DNA of 64,000 bases from Myxocyprinus asiaticus (Eukaryota > Chordata > Actinopteri > Cypriniformes > Catostomidae), in contig NC_059374.1 of the NCBI RefSeq assembly GCF_019703515.2, positions 20,268,595-20,332,594 on the forward strand, read 5' to 3'. The position numbers were made by a program, and so were the translations under genes. Of this stretch, positions 34,137 to 45,150 are shown one piece after another. A model generated the notes under the pieces. That model saw only the letters and a program-made list of their open reading frames with translations. It was not told the origin of the DNA and did no database searches. Every line of letters begins with the position of its first letter. Positions within the stretch are counted from its first letter, which is position 1.

Positions 34137-34795
34137 ATTAACATACAGTGTATATATATATACACACATATACACTAGAGCTAGATCATGTAGGTCCCCA
34201 TCGTGCTGCCAAAACAGCTCTGACCTGTTGAGGCATGGACTCCACAAGACCTCTGAAGGTGTCCTGTGGTATCTGGCACCCTGGACGTTAGCAGCAGATC
34301 CTTTAAGTCCTGCAAGTTGCGAGGTGGGGCCTCCATGGATCGGACTTGTTGGTCCAGCACATCCCATAGATGCTCAATCGGATTGAGATCTGGGGAATTT
34401 GGAGGCCAAGTCAACACCTTGAACTCTTTGTCATGTTCTTGAACAATTTTTGCAGTGTGGCAGGGCGCATTATCCTGCTGAAAGAGGCCACTGCCATCAG
34501 GAAATACCGTTGCCATGAACGGGTGTACGTGGTCTGCAAAAATATTAAGGTAGGTGGTACGTGTCAAAGTAACATCCACATGAATGCAAGGACCCAAGGT
34601 TTCCCAGCATAACACTGCCCAGAGCATCACACTCCCTCCACTGGCCTGCCTTCTTCCCATGGTGCATCCAGCTGCCATCTCTTCCCCAGGTAAACGATGC
34701 ACACACACCCTGCCATCCCCATGATCTAAAAGAAAACGTGATTCATCAGACCAGGCCAACTTATTCCATTACTCCATGGTCCAGTTCTGATTGTA
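34137..34795 (-). mobile_element. Tc1-like transposon, 3' half
   Basis: Carries the DDE core of a Tc1-like transposase of a different family from that at 19223. The 5' part is missing: at about 34795 the sequence passes directly into DIRS recombinase sequence. The left end near 34137-34160 is a TATATACACA tract rather than a clean inverted repeat. Confidence 0.75.
34181..34759 (-). pseudogene. Tc1-like transposase, C-terminal part
   Basis: All three catalytic acidic residues are visible: MAWSDESRFLL, LFQQDNAPCHTA and NSPDLNPIEHLWDVL. Only 32 residues lie between the second Asp and the Glu, against the usual 34, so a small deletion is likely. The frame shifts after about 34290: the expected C-terminal PQQVRAVLAARWG-like tail is read in another frame. 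The N-terminal DNA-binding domain is absent. It is non-functional. Confidence 0.85.
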
Positions 34796-35440
34796 GGCAG
34801 AACCTGACGTAGGTCTGAAGAGCACGGACTGGACACACTCTGTGAAGTTTCTCCTGATACAGCGTTGTGAACAGTGGAGGACAGAAAGCCTCAAGAGTGA
34901 CCGGATGTACGGTTGAGAAAGGAACCTTAGGCAGGTAGTCAGAATGAGGATGCAATATCGCTTTCGCCATTCCTGGGGCAGTCTAAGCAGGATGGCAAGA
35001 CAGACAGAGTCTGCAAATCCCCAATTATTTTTAAAGAAGTGATAGCCATAAGAAAAAACATCTTTAGAGTCAGGAGCTTGTCAGACACCGACTCTAGAGG
35101 TTCAAAGGGGGTCTCAACCAGACCCTCAAGGACTATAGATAAGTCCCATGAAGGGATCCTGGTTCTAACGGGAGGCCTCAGTCGCATGGCCCAATGAACG
35201 AAGCGAGCGAGCAAAGGATATTTCCCCAGTGGCACCCTATCAATCAAGGCGTGGCAAGCCGACAGAGCGGCCACATAACCCTGAGAGTGGCGGGGCATGT
35301 GCCTTCTGATAATTTCTCCTGCAGGAAGTCCAGAACTGAAGCAATCTGGCAGTTAACTGGATCTGCATTATGTGCAGTGCACCACCTTTCAAAGACACCT
35401 CATTTATTGGCATAACTTTTTCTAGTGGAAGGAGCCCTAG
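34796..35440 (-). pseudogene. DIRS tyrosine recombinase, N-terminal part
   Basis: Recognisable from GYVAALSACHALIDRVPLGK, RPPVRTRIPSWDLSIVLEGL, the FEPLESVSDKLLTLKMFFLM helix region, and CPVRALQTYVR just before truncation. These align in order with the recombinases at 45895-46770 and 61960-62786. Frame changes occur near 35300 and 34950. The catalytic H-x-x-R and Tyr box is missing because the element stops at the Tc1 junction. Confidence 0.8.
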
Positions 35441-35485
35441 CACTCAGAATGGTCTCAATAACTTCAGGTGAAAATCCAGTGTCCC

Positions 35486-37376
35486 TCAGTTGGTACCCTT
35501 CAGGGGCCAAACATGAAGGTTCCACAGCTCGGGCCGCGGATGAAATATTGTCCCCTGCACTTGAGACAGAAGGTCCCTCCTATCCGGTATCGCCCAAGGC
35601 GAGCCGTCGAGGAGAGATATTATCTCCGAGAACCATACTCTGTTCGGCCAATGCGGAGCTATCAGTAAGAGGCAAGATCCTTGTTGACGAACTCTGGCTA
35701 GAACTCCCGGAAGCAGAGAAACCGGAGGAAACGCATACAGGTGCATTTTGGGCCATGTATGCGCCATTGCATCCAGACCCAGGGGGGCTGGGTGACTCAG
35801 AGAGAAGTAGAGGGGACATTGTGCTGTCTGTTGGGAGGCGAAGAGGTCCACCTCTGCTTCGTAAAATCTTAACCAGATTTGTTTCACTACCTCGGGATGG
35901 AGTTTCCATTCTCCCGTCGGTATTTTCTGTCTGGACAGTCAATCCGCTCCCACGTTCAGGCATCCAGGGATATATACTGCTTTGAGTGACAGGAGCTTGC
36001 CATGGGCCCAAAGAAAAATCTGACGTGCTAGTCTGTTTAGCTGGCGCGACCACAGAACTCCTTGGTAATTTATGTAAGAGACTGCTGCTGTGTTGTCCAC
36101 CCGCACCAGGACATGGCAGCCTCTCAGATGCTGGAGGAAGTACTTCAGGGCCAGAAATACAGCCATCAACTCGAGACAGTTGATGTGCCAATTGAGCTGA
36201 TGACCCTCCCATTCCCCTTGAGCTGGACGACCACTTAAGACTGCTCCCCAGCCCGACAGGGAGGTGTCTGTCGTTAGCAATCTGCGACGGCAAGATGCAC
36301 CTAGAGTGGGACCCAAGGTGAGAAACCGGGGTCTGAGCCACATAGAGAGGGTAAGTAGCCCGCGGCATGTAACCCTTATTTGCCTTCGGGGATTGGTCCT
36401 TGGATGAAATCCTCTGGCTTTGAGCCACAACTGAAATGGTCTCATATGCAAAAGGCCCATAGGGATCACAGAGGACGCAGATGCCATGAGACCTAACATT
36501 CATTGATACTGAAGAACAGTACGATCTTGGCCTAGCCTGACTCTGCTCAGGGTATTCTGAATGGTCTCAATTTGAGCAGGAGACAGCTGTGCCTGCATCG
36601 TGATCGAATTCCATATGATCCCTAAATATGTCGTTCTCTGCGCAGGAGAACGAACGCTTTTCTTGTCGTTGAGTCTCAACCCCAGAGAAACTAGATGAGC
36701 TAAGACAACATTTCTGTGCTGTAATGCCAGTTCTTGCGATTGCGCTAGTATCAGCCAGTCATCTATGTAATTCAAAATGCAGATGTCCTGGAGTCGCAAT
36801 GGAGCCAGTGCTGCATCCATGCACTTTGTGTATGTGCGAGGTGATAAGGCTAGGCCGAATGGAAGAACCCGATATTGGTAAGCTTCGCCCCCGAAAGCAA
36901 ACCTCAGGAACTTCCTGTGTTGTGGCAGTATTTCTATATGAAAGTATGCATCCACGAGATCGATCATGACTAACCAATCGTGATGTTGAATTTGTGACAC
37001 AATCATCTTGACAGTTAGCATCTTAAACATGAGCGCCTTGACTGAGCGGTTCAAGCCTTGAAGATCTAAAATCGCACGCAATCCCCCATCCTTCTTGGGA
37101 ACCAGGAAGTATGTGCTGTAGTAACCTGACTCTCTCTCTGGAAGGGGAACATGTTCTATGGCCCTTTTGACCAGAAGAGATTGCAGCTCTTGTGACAGTA
37201 AATGTGCTTGTTCCGGTTTCACGGTAGTGGGGACCATGCCGTTGAAATGTGGAGGACGGTGAACAAATTGAATTCTGTAGCCCTTTTCTACTGTCTTTAG
37301 GACCCACATAGAAATACCTGGCAGTAGCTTCCACACTGCCAGGTTCTCTGAAATGGATACTAATTTTGATACTTCC
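35486..37376 (-). pseudogene. DIRS pol: reverse transcriptase, RNase H and C-terminal domain
   Basis: One reading frame covers the polyprotein but is cut by two TGA codons. RT shows YYSTYFLVPKKDGG, AILDLQGLN, the motif-A Asp in WLVMIDLVDAYFHI, VLPFGLALSPRTYTK and the catalytic YIDD of LNYIDDWLIL. TGA after LQYQ (36500-36502) precedes RNase H, with its acidic triad in TTDTSLSGWG, CLELMAVF and VRVDNTAAVSYI. The second TGA (about 35939-35941) lies in GAD-stop-LSRQ. A domain with EAEVDLFASQQTAQCP and FPPVSLLPG follows, the part often labelled methyltransferase-like or C-terminal in DIRS. Apart from the two stops it is well preserved. Confidence 0.88.
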
Positions 37377-37680
37377 TATTGAGGGGATGTTGGATGTTCC
37401 ATGTCCTGGGCGACAACAGGAAGCATCGGAACACTCAACATTTAGCTGGAAACCACTGCCCCCCAAAACACCAGAGGCAGTGGGGATGGAGAGGTTTCGT
37501 GGGGGTGTCGGAAAGGAGCAGGTAGATGTTTTGCATGGCCCATCCCGAGGGGGGCTGCTCCCATAATGCTGGGCGTAAGACCGCCAGGACTTCTTTTTGG
37601 AAATAATGGTCCTGAGGTCTTGCCTTGGAGGCTGCTGAGGGCGACGAGCAGGTCCCAATCTTTACAAGGGGGAGCATGAC

Positions 37681-38907
37681 TCACCACACTTTGTTTTTGA
37701 GCCTCCCTTCTAGAAGGACCGGGGCGAGGCCGGGTGGCCGGCAGCCCCTCCCCTGAGTGCGGTGAGGAAGGAATTGCACAAAGGCTTCCTTGTGTTTTTT
37801 CACCTCCCGAAACCTGGTGACAACTGTATTCACTGAATCGCCAAACAGGCCGGAAGGTGAGACCGGAGCATCAAGTAGGAATACGCTGTCCTTATCTTTG
37901 ATGCTCGTGAGGTTTAGCCACAGATGCCTCTCCGTGCTGACCAAAGCAGCCATTGAACGGCCGATAGCGCAAACCGTCTGCTTGGTTGCACCGAGAGATA
38001 AATCTGTGGCTCGATGAAGCTCTGAGAATGCTTCCTCATCGATTGTACTACCCGCACTCAGGTCCTTCAACAGATCAGCCTGGTATGCCTGTAACACCGC
38101 CATGGTGTGTAGCGCAGCACCAGCCTGACCTGCTGCTTGATAAGCTTTCCCCACATGCGTTGAGGTGGTTCTACATGGCTTTGTGGGGAGAGTTGGACTT
38201 TTTAATGATGATGTCGAACCAGGTGAGAGATAGCCCGCGAGCATCTCTTCTACCTGTGGCATCATCGTATACCCCCGTGCCTTAGCACCCACGACAGTCG
38301 AATATGTCGACGTTGAAGGCACAAAGATACAGAAAGTATAAAGTTTCCCCCATGAATGAGACAACTCATCATGGAGGTCTTCAAAGAAGGGGAGAGACTG
38401 ATTTTGTGTTCCCTTCCCCTGGCCACCAGACAGAAATCTGTCTTCTAGTTTCGATCGTTTGGGGGTCTCTTGTTCGCGTGGCCAGTCTAGCTGTAATCTG
38501 GCCACTGCACGAGTAACCACCTCGAGTAATTCCTCAACCGCTTTGTCATCATGTGAGGAATGTTCAGAGGTAGGCAACTCAAAGTCCGCAGACCCAAGAG
38601 GTTCATCGTCCCCCTCATGAACCGAAGAAGTGCCAGGGCGTGCTTCGAGATCACATGAAGGACAAACTGGATCTGGAGAGAGAGCGAGCAATAGCGACGG
38701 ACCCATCTCTCGCTCCTCAGCCAGATCCATACGCGAGCCCCACGATGGAATGGTGGGTGCCGGCTTTTGTAAGTAAGCGAGACGAGCGTGCAGCGTCTTC
38801 ACTGTGAACAGCTTACAATGCTCACACTCGTCTCGCTCCAACGCAAGAGCAGCGTGCTCTTCCCCCAAACAAAAAAAACAAAACTGGTGTGTGTCCGATT
38901 CAGCCAT
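37681..38907 (-). CDS. DIRS gag-like protein, open frame
   Basis: A 408-codon frame from MAESDTHQFCFFCLGEEHAA to a stop at 37681. The longer frame upstream to 39123 is probably untranslated leader. The N-terminus has paired cysteines and histidines (CFFC...H...CEHC) followed by a helical FTVKTLHARLAYLQKP, the same layout as the other DIRS copies' gag. An acidic, Ser-rich centre and a C-terminal third with HRATDLSLGATKQTVCAIGR and SVFLLDAPVSPSGLFGDSVN follow. The same FGDTVE-like and ATK--A--IGR-like words occur in copy 2. It presumably coats the RNA. It is the only DIRS ORF in the window without an obvious break. Confidence 0.75.
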   Translation of the reverse strand: MAESDTHQFCFFCLGEEHAALALERDECEHCKLFTVKTLHARLAYLQKPAPTIPSWGSRMDLAEEREMGPSLLLALSPDPVCPSCDLEARPGTSSVHEGDDEPLGSADFELPTSEHSSHDDKAVEELLEVVTRAVARLQLDWPREQETPKRSKLEDRFLSGGQGKGTQNQSLPFFEDLHDELSHSWGKLYTFCIFVPSTSTYSTVVGAKARGYTMMPQVEEMLAGYLSPGSTSSLKSPTLPTKPCRTTSTHVGKAYQAAGQAGAALHTMAVLQAYQADLLKDLSAGSTIDEEAFSELHRATDLSLGATKQTVCAIGRSMAALVSTERHLWLNLTSIKDKDSVFLLDAPVSPSGLFGDSVNTVVTRFREVKKHKEAFVQFLPHRTQGRGCRPPGLAPVLLEGRLKNKVW

Positions 38908-39297
38908 AGGACTTAAGCATGGAAATGATCGTTCATTTTTTCCTTCTTTTGTCTTTTCCACACTTGAATGACAGAGAAAGATAAAGTTTTTTGCACACTG
39001 CCTGACAAATCTAACTACTATCAGAAGAAAAATAGAGAGCTGCGAAGCTGAGAAGCTGAGAAGCACAAACACAACACAGAGTGGTCTGAAGACAAAAGAC
39101 CTGACGATGCGCCTGTGGCACATCTATTTATAGCCCCTGGTACTGGCGCATTCTGATGATGTCACCAACAGAGGCTATAAAGGTTCTAGTCAATTTCATT
39201 GAAGTGTTGCACACATATTCACAGCTGGTCACTCCTAAAGACATTCCCATAAGCGCTGAATCAAGTGCAGCATTAAGTGTAGCTTTTGACAGGGAAC

Positions 39298-39531
39298 AAA
39301 ACAAACTCACTGACAGCAGACAGCACAATTTGAGAACACGTTCTTGCTTTTTTTTTTTTAAACACAGCTGGATGGCGCACAAATCTGAACGCAGGGACCT
39401 CAAGACGTGTTTTTCAACTCCTAAAACAACCTAAAAATGTTATGTTTATGACGTGATGCAACCAAAGTGAGACGTACCAAAAGCATCTGTCTGGTACAGG
39501 TGTACATTGATGCGTCATTGGAAAAGCACTT
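39298..39531. other. Spacer between the DIRS element and the solo LTR
   Basis: Nothing recognised apart from a short T tract near 39350. Confidence 0.4.
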
Positions 39532-39930
39532 TGTAACAGCTCACAAACAGAAGGGAAGGAGAACACAGGGAAGCAGGTTTCCAGGCTCAGGTAGGACTTT
39601 TAATCGGCCACTTTAATTCTTTATAACTTCAAAAACTCAGCTTCACAGGCAAGTAGACTTAAATACATTAGCTTCACAGGCACATAGTAACTTAAACACA
39701 TCAGCTTCACAAACATAACAGATTAAATGTAGCAGCTTCAGGAGCACCGTGGCCTTCCTTGTGCCAGACTTTCTCTCTCTCTCTGCTGGTGGAGTGGCTG
39801 TTTATATGCCGCTCTCCCCATGCTCACTGGAATTAGAGACAGGTGTTACACATAATCTAGCTCAGGTGCAAGTGCCCTTACCACTTTCTCTCTCTCCAGA
39901 CGGACGCTTGACCACGCCCCCACTGCTACA
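39532..39930 (-). mobile_element. Solo LTR with near-perfect 5-bp TSD
   Basis: Read on the minus strand it starts TGTAGCAGTGGGGGCGTGG and ends GTGAGCTGTTACA. It has a TATA-like CATATAAACAGCC and an ATTAAAG polyadenylation-like signal before a T/G-rich end. Flanks are CACTT (39527-39531) and CAGTT (39931-39935), four of five bases identical. An internal module CCTGTGAAGCT(A/G)A...TTTAAGT is repeated three times at ~35-bp spacing. No internal coding region remains. Confidence 0.8.
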
Positions 39931-40125
39931 CAGTTATAATAAATGTATCTCAGACAGACTGACAAATTCAATTGCTAAATGGATTGCAGTGAACTGTAGG
40001 CCAATGATTTGCTTTTGTTCAATAATTTGGAATTAAACAATATGTTGCCTTCTAAAGCCAATTGTTTTTTATTTTCTTATCAATGCTTTACTCTTCTGCC
40101 ACAATAATGTAATTATCTGAATTAT

Positions 40126-40177
<52 letters not shown>

Positions 40178-41893
40178 TGTAATTATTAAGTATATATTAT
40201 ATATATTAACTATAGTTATTTAGTCATGTAATATATATTGAATTCTTGTTATTTGAGGGGCTTTCTCAGCAAATATTTATATATGTGATTGATTGCGATT
40301 ATTTCGATTAATTAATCGGCATACCATGTAAAAAAAATGTAATCGATTGACAGCCCAATAATTTATAGATATTATCTGAACATGTAATAAACTTGTCACT
40401 GCCGCATTTCTTTTTCAATTTTAGGGGAATTTTAGTGCTTCCCATGTAGTCTTAAAGCAATCACCATGGTTGTATATTAAAGGTGCTGTAAGCGATTTTT
40501 TTTTTCATTAAATAAGTGCCTTAAGATATCGCACTGCTCTTTGTGACAGCTCTAGACTCTGTATAAACAGCAAACAAAAATGTGTCCGCGGGCCACGGTC
40601 TTTGGCACTATCGACTTGACAGTAATTTTGCGCACTCTCATTGTATTGTTATTGCAGTGAATTACTTAAGTTTACTGCCATGTTTATGCCATGTTGTTCA
40701 TTACAATTGTCAGTTGAGGGCGCTATTTTGCTGCTGTTGTTTTTAACAACCATTTCTGCATGATGTCGGCCTCAATGAAGTTCATTTGGTATCTTTGGAG
40801 TGCAGGGTTTTGGAAAAAGGGGGCATGGCTAATTCAACGACTCAGAATTTAAATTCATCCTCTTTAAATCATCGCTGCTTCAGCCATACATATTCAAACG
40901 GACGTCTCTGGCTGTTGCGTTGTGTCTTACTCTGTATTTTTGAGCACCCCTTTATGACAGTTGTGTTTTTAAGTTGCACTCCATCTAGCCGTTTTTGAAC
41001 GCAACAAGGCGTCTTATGTAAAAGTCCCTAAAAACTCTTCCAAACAGGTGAGGTGAATCCCAAACCAGCCCACTTATACAGTACAAGTGATTAGTTGACT
41101 TATCTAGGCAACTCACTCAAATTAGTTAATTTTGAAAATATATTGTATTGATCATCCCTCTCCACAATCAGTTTCTGCCTGAAAGGTACATTTACTAATA
41201 AGAAAACAGAATAATTTAGACAGAGCCATTAAAACATTGTGATGTTTGCTCATCAATATTTTTTTCCCCCTTTATATTTTCCTCTCATCTCTGTAGGTGC
41301 TGTACCATTTTCTAGGAGTGAGATTCTCAAAAACAGCTCACAACATTCTCTATATGATGTGGCGCTGTTGCTTGGCAACATGACATCCCGTGTTGTGAAG
41401 CTGGAGTGTGTGCAGAGTATGTTAATGTGCTGAGTGGCAGGGGTGTCCAGCGATCCACCAGAGCACAGCCGCGGGCTGTGTAACATATGTAATGAGAGCA
41501 CAGAGACTGTCATTTCTATGCACAGCACTGCACAGAATTCTACATAGTGCTCTTTTAATTTCAAAGCTGTAGGGGCGTTGTTTTACATAGTGGCATTTTA
41601 AGACAGCCGGATTCTTGGGCCCACGGGTATAATGCCTTTGTTTACACCCTGTTGCTCTATTCACCTGAGTTGACTCATTTCTACATAAGCCACAAACAAC
41701 TAAAAGTTGTCGACTGAAAAGGTTAGAGAATGGTGAATTAGGTCTAAATTAGGCCGATTCGGTGAAAGAAGAGGGCTGTTTGAAAAACAAACCAATCAAC
41801 TATGCTAACTCCACGGCTGGTTGAATGTTTTAGCAACAAAGAGCTGGTGTGAAAGGATGTTTATTAAGGCATCTTTTTCTCAACATTTTGGCC
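39931..41893. other. First-intron sequence with transposon fragments
   Basis: Includes the end of a hAT-like element (ATCGATTGACAGCCC near 40340-40360, same type as 2390-3250) and an AAAGGTGCTGTAAGCGATTT fragment (about 40480). No gene was seen. Confidence 0.4.
40131..40174. repeat. (TA)n microsatellite
   Basis: Alternating TA over about 44 bp. Confidence 0.97.
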
Positions 41894-42429
41894 TTCCATC
41901 CACACAGAGACAGCGTTTTTGACGGCGAAAACTGAGCTTTTCGAAAATGCTCTCTTCAAGTGGATGAATTTGAAAACGTCTTTGTATTGTAGCATGGAAA
42001 CGTAAAACGGAGATATCAAAAACAATGGCGTATTTGTTGTCATGTGACACAGTCATGTGATCCATTCAAACCAAAACAATCAAAATGGTAGCCCATGTTG
42101 TAGCGGCATTGTTGCGCCTGCTATTCACTTTGATGGAGTTGCTAAAGGTAAATGTTATTTTGTACAACCTTACCAATGCATTCCTTCAAATGCGACGGGA
42201 TGTTTACTCAGAATTGCTGTCCGGTAACGGAACACGAGGACAATTGCGTTTCAGGACATACATGGAATTTTTTTGCATGCGCAGTAAGGGGATTAAAGAG
42301 TTTTCATGCATTTTAGTGTGGACAAGCAACTTTTGGAAAACTTTTGAAAAAGGCAGTGTGGACGGAGAATGTTTTAAAAACAAAAACACTGTTTTCAAAT
42401 ATATCCGGATTAATGTGGAGGTAGCCTAA
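41894..42429. mobile_element. Probable Harbinger/hAT-type MITE
   Basis: The left end GGCCTTCCATCCACACAGAG roughly inverts the right end GGATTAATGTGGAGGTAGCC. Sub-terminal GTTTTTGACGGCGAAAAC and AAAAACACTGTTTTCAAA recall fish elements with GTTTTCG-rich ends. No transposase was found and the borders are approximate. Confidence 0.35.
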
Positions 42430-42599
42430 ATGACACTGTATAACTGCTTAAAGCTGCTGTTAGCTCGAATTGTTTTGAACTACCAAACAAAAAGTTCCCT
42501 ACCATTTCAAAGTTTGATTTTTTTTTTTATTTGACATCTATACAAATTTAACGCTCACGTCGAAACGCTCAAAAAACAATGCCAAACGAGACGCAGCCA

Positions 42600-43060
42600 A
42601 AAATGTCCATCTGAATGTGTATGGCTGTAGTCGCAGTGCTTTAACCGTTAAAAGCAATGGGTTTTTCACCAAACATTATAACACATAGATGTATATCTAT
42701 CGCAAATGGATCTACACAATGCCCTGATTGTGTAACATTTTTAAAAAGCATTTAAGACAATACTAAAAAAATAAAATAAAACAAAATAAAATAGAATAAG
42801 GTAAATGTTGCTATATTGTAATGTTTTTATTTCAAAAATGTCCATCTGAATGTGTATGGCTGTAGTCACAGTGCTTTAACCCTTAAAAGAAATGGGTTTT
42901 TCACCAAACATTATAACACATAGATGTATATCTATCGCAAATGGATCTACACAATACCCAGATTGTGTAACATTTTAAAAAAGCATTTAAGACAATAAGT
43001 TAAAAAAAAAAAAAAAATAGAATAAGGTAAATTTTGCTATATTGTAATGTTTTTATTTTT
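42600..43060 (+). repeat. Direct tandem duplication, period 235 bp
   Basis: TCCATCTGAATGTGTATGGC begins at 42606 and again at 42841. The two ~230-bp copies stay nearly identical through ATCTATCGCAAATGGATCTA and ATATTGTAATGTTTTTATTT. Differences are scattered substitutions (such as CGCAGTG versus CACAGTG) and the length of an A-rich tract. Confidence 0.9.
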
Positions 43061-44765
43061 AATATATCAAAGAGATGATGCAACAAATGTTAGAACGGGA
43101 TTTGTTACTTCCACGCTGAAATTTGAGACTAGCTGTAAAACACATTTTGAGCTACACATATAACACAAGTTACACATACTGTAAGATACACGCATATATT
43201 TTCTGCTGAGTAGATTACTTCAGAATTGCAATCTGTTTGATTGCAAATCTTCAAATTGTTAACTGATTACAAATTACATGACTAAAATTGCAATCACTAA
43301 CGTAATCTCTTGATTTACATTTTTTAGGTAATGTAATTGGAATATTTTGGATTACTTGTGGATTACCTCTAACCTAACTCTTGTTTATTTGATGTCACAT
43401 GCATTTAAGTAGTATAGACTGTACTATTTTGATCTAATGTTGCTTAAATGCATTTAAGACTACTTACTTAATGAATCAAAATAGAAGAATTAATATGATT
43501 TTTTGTGTGTGTGTGTTTTACTCGCTATTTTTTGCCAAGATGGCAGAAAAAGATGTTGTGAATTATTCATATTTAGGAGAGGATTTTTTTAAACTATTGT
43601 TTTTCAGGTTTTATTTATTTATTTATTGTCCAGAGTTACAGAATCAGTAATTAGTGACGGTCACTGAAAATTGTGTAGACGTATAATTTCACAGCTATAC
43701 ATCAGCAGCGTTTAGTAACTTGCATTATTATTCATCAAGAGAAGGCATGGCTTAAATTATCAGCGGTAGGCTGATTTAGAATGAAAAATGTATGTAATCT
43801 GTTACTACCCTGCACTGTGTACATGCATATGGAATACTGATAATTCAGCATTGTTGCACAGAACATTTTCATGTTATAGCAGTAGTCATTTGTATGAATA
43901 TAGTACTCATTTGTTTTGTAATAAACAAAGAAATAGATATTATGTGATAGTAAACTTTTATGGATATAAAATAAATAAGACTGTTACTGAGATTAAGTGA
44001 GCAGTATTCAGCTGGTCATGTGATTCTAAAAGGAGGAGACCCTCTCCATGTAGAATAAAACAGCTTTTATAAGGTTACTGATATGGCTGGAGTCTTCATT
44101 TTAATGTGAGTGGTCATGATTTCCTACATATATTGCAAAATTACAGTTCATGTCTTTGGAGTGAAACTTTTTTAAAGAGGAAACAATTACTGAGTGCACC
44201 TTTAAGGGTAAAATGGGATGAATTTAAAGACAAAACTTTTACCATGAAAACTGTTAACCCATTCACACTCCCGAGGCATCAGATCCTGCCAATTGTGCAA
44301 GAGACTCGCATGTCAACAACACCTTTTAGCGTCTATTTCTAATGCATCTGGCAAGCGCATTGCTTTCATTGAGAAACCTTTGGCATCAATAGACTGACGC
44401 AAAAAGCATCTGCATTTTATCATCGTGAAATTATATGTTGAGGTACAATTTTATCATTGTGACATGATACAGTATGTTGGGGTATGATTTTCATTTCATT
44501 CAAACTAAGCAACATTTATTCACAGTGGCTACTGTTTAATCAGCAACATGTATTATTTTGCAGAGGTTAATGTTTAATCTGTTGTTTTCTTTGCACATTC
44601 TGCTCTGCTGAAGTGACCTGTTCATTCCGGGTGTATTCTGTGACTTCCAATCCCATTTATGAAGAACGGACCCAAATGTAAGTTTTTATTCAATGATCAG
44701 GGTCCCCCGGTGTCCGCTGTAATACATTCCGCACTCGACTCATTCTAACACAGGTAAAAGTTACT
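43061..44765. other. First-intron sequence, no bounded feature
   Basis: AT-rich. The segment ending CTGAGTGCACCTTTAA near 44205 recurs near 60585, suggesting a dispersed element whose ends were not both found. Confidence 0.4.
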
Positions 44766-44814
44766 AACGTCATGGTTACTTGCATAACCTCCGTTCCCTG
44801 ATGGAGGGAACGAG

Positions 44815-44967
44815 ATGTTGTGTCAATGTAGTGACACTAGGGGTCACTCTTGGGAGCCCGAGACACATCTGGTCTTTGATAAAAGGCCAATGAAAATTGG
44901 CGAGTGGTATTTGCATGCCACTCCCCCGGACATACGGGTATAAAAGGAGCTGGTATGCAACCACTCA
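44815..44967 (+). repeat. DIRS copy 2 inverted terminal repeat, left
   Basis: Pairs with 50861-51012. Shared words include GTGACACTAGGGGTCACTCT, CTTTGATAAAAGGCCAATGA, GGTATTTGCATGCCACTC and TATAAAAGGAGCTGGTATGC. The repeat ends at CAACCACTCA. Outside it, 44766-44814 is unique to this end. Confidence 0.88.
44939..44946 (+). promoter_or_regulatory. TATA box in the left DIRS repeat, pointing inward
   Basis: TATAAAAG in the terminal repeat. On this side it would drive transcription rightward, antisense to the element's ORFs. Confidence 0.5.
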
Positions 44968-45040
44968 TTCAGGTTTTATACTGAGGAGCCGAGACAAGGT
45001 CCGGCCATTTCAGTGGGTAGTTCAGCGTTGTGGCAGGAGG

Positions 45041-45150
45041 GACACAACGTCTCGTTCCCTCCATCTGGGAATGGAGGTTACGCAAGTAACCATGACGTTC
45101 CCTATCTGTCACTCACTCGACGTTGTGTCGATGAAGTGACACTAGGGGTC
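45041..45150. repeat. DIRS copy 2 internal complementary region
   Basis: The left half (45041-45099) is the reverse complement of the element's left terminus (44766-44824; shared GGTTACGCAAGTAACCATGA versus GGTTATGCAAGTAACCATGA). The right half (45097-45150) is the reverse complement of its right terminus (GTTCCCTATCTGTCACTCAC shared). The halves overlap at GTT (45097-45099). This is the sequence of a circularised element's end-to-end junction, the known hallmark of DIRS. Confidence 0.92.

Larger units (their letters stand above)
34796..39297 (-). mobile_element. DIRS-type retrotransposon, copy 1 (3'-truncated)
   Basis: Minus-strand order is gag (38907-37681), reverse transcriptase, RNase H and a C-terminal domain (about 37376-35486), then tyrosine recombinase (35440-34796). 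This is the DIRS gene set, which uses a tyrosine recombinase instead of an integrase. The right end probably lies at AAC 39295-39297, where GACAGGGAAC resembles the GACAGATAGGGAAC terminus of the copy at 44766-51036. The left end is cut at the Tc1 junction, so the recombinase C-terminus and terminal repeat are lost. It is a different subfamily from the other two DIRS copies. Confidence 0.85.

Noticed and set aside
35425..35985. 186-codon plus-strand ORF
   Set aside because: It is antisense to the RNase H/C-terminal region of DIRS copy 1, whose minus-strand frame has recognisable motifs.
34796..39297. Ngaro or Ty3/gypsy assignment for the 34.8-39.3 kb element
   Set aside because: The pol C-terminal layout and recombinase wording match the DIRS copies in the same window, and no integrase or aspartic protease motif was seen.
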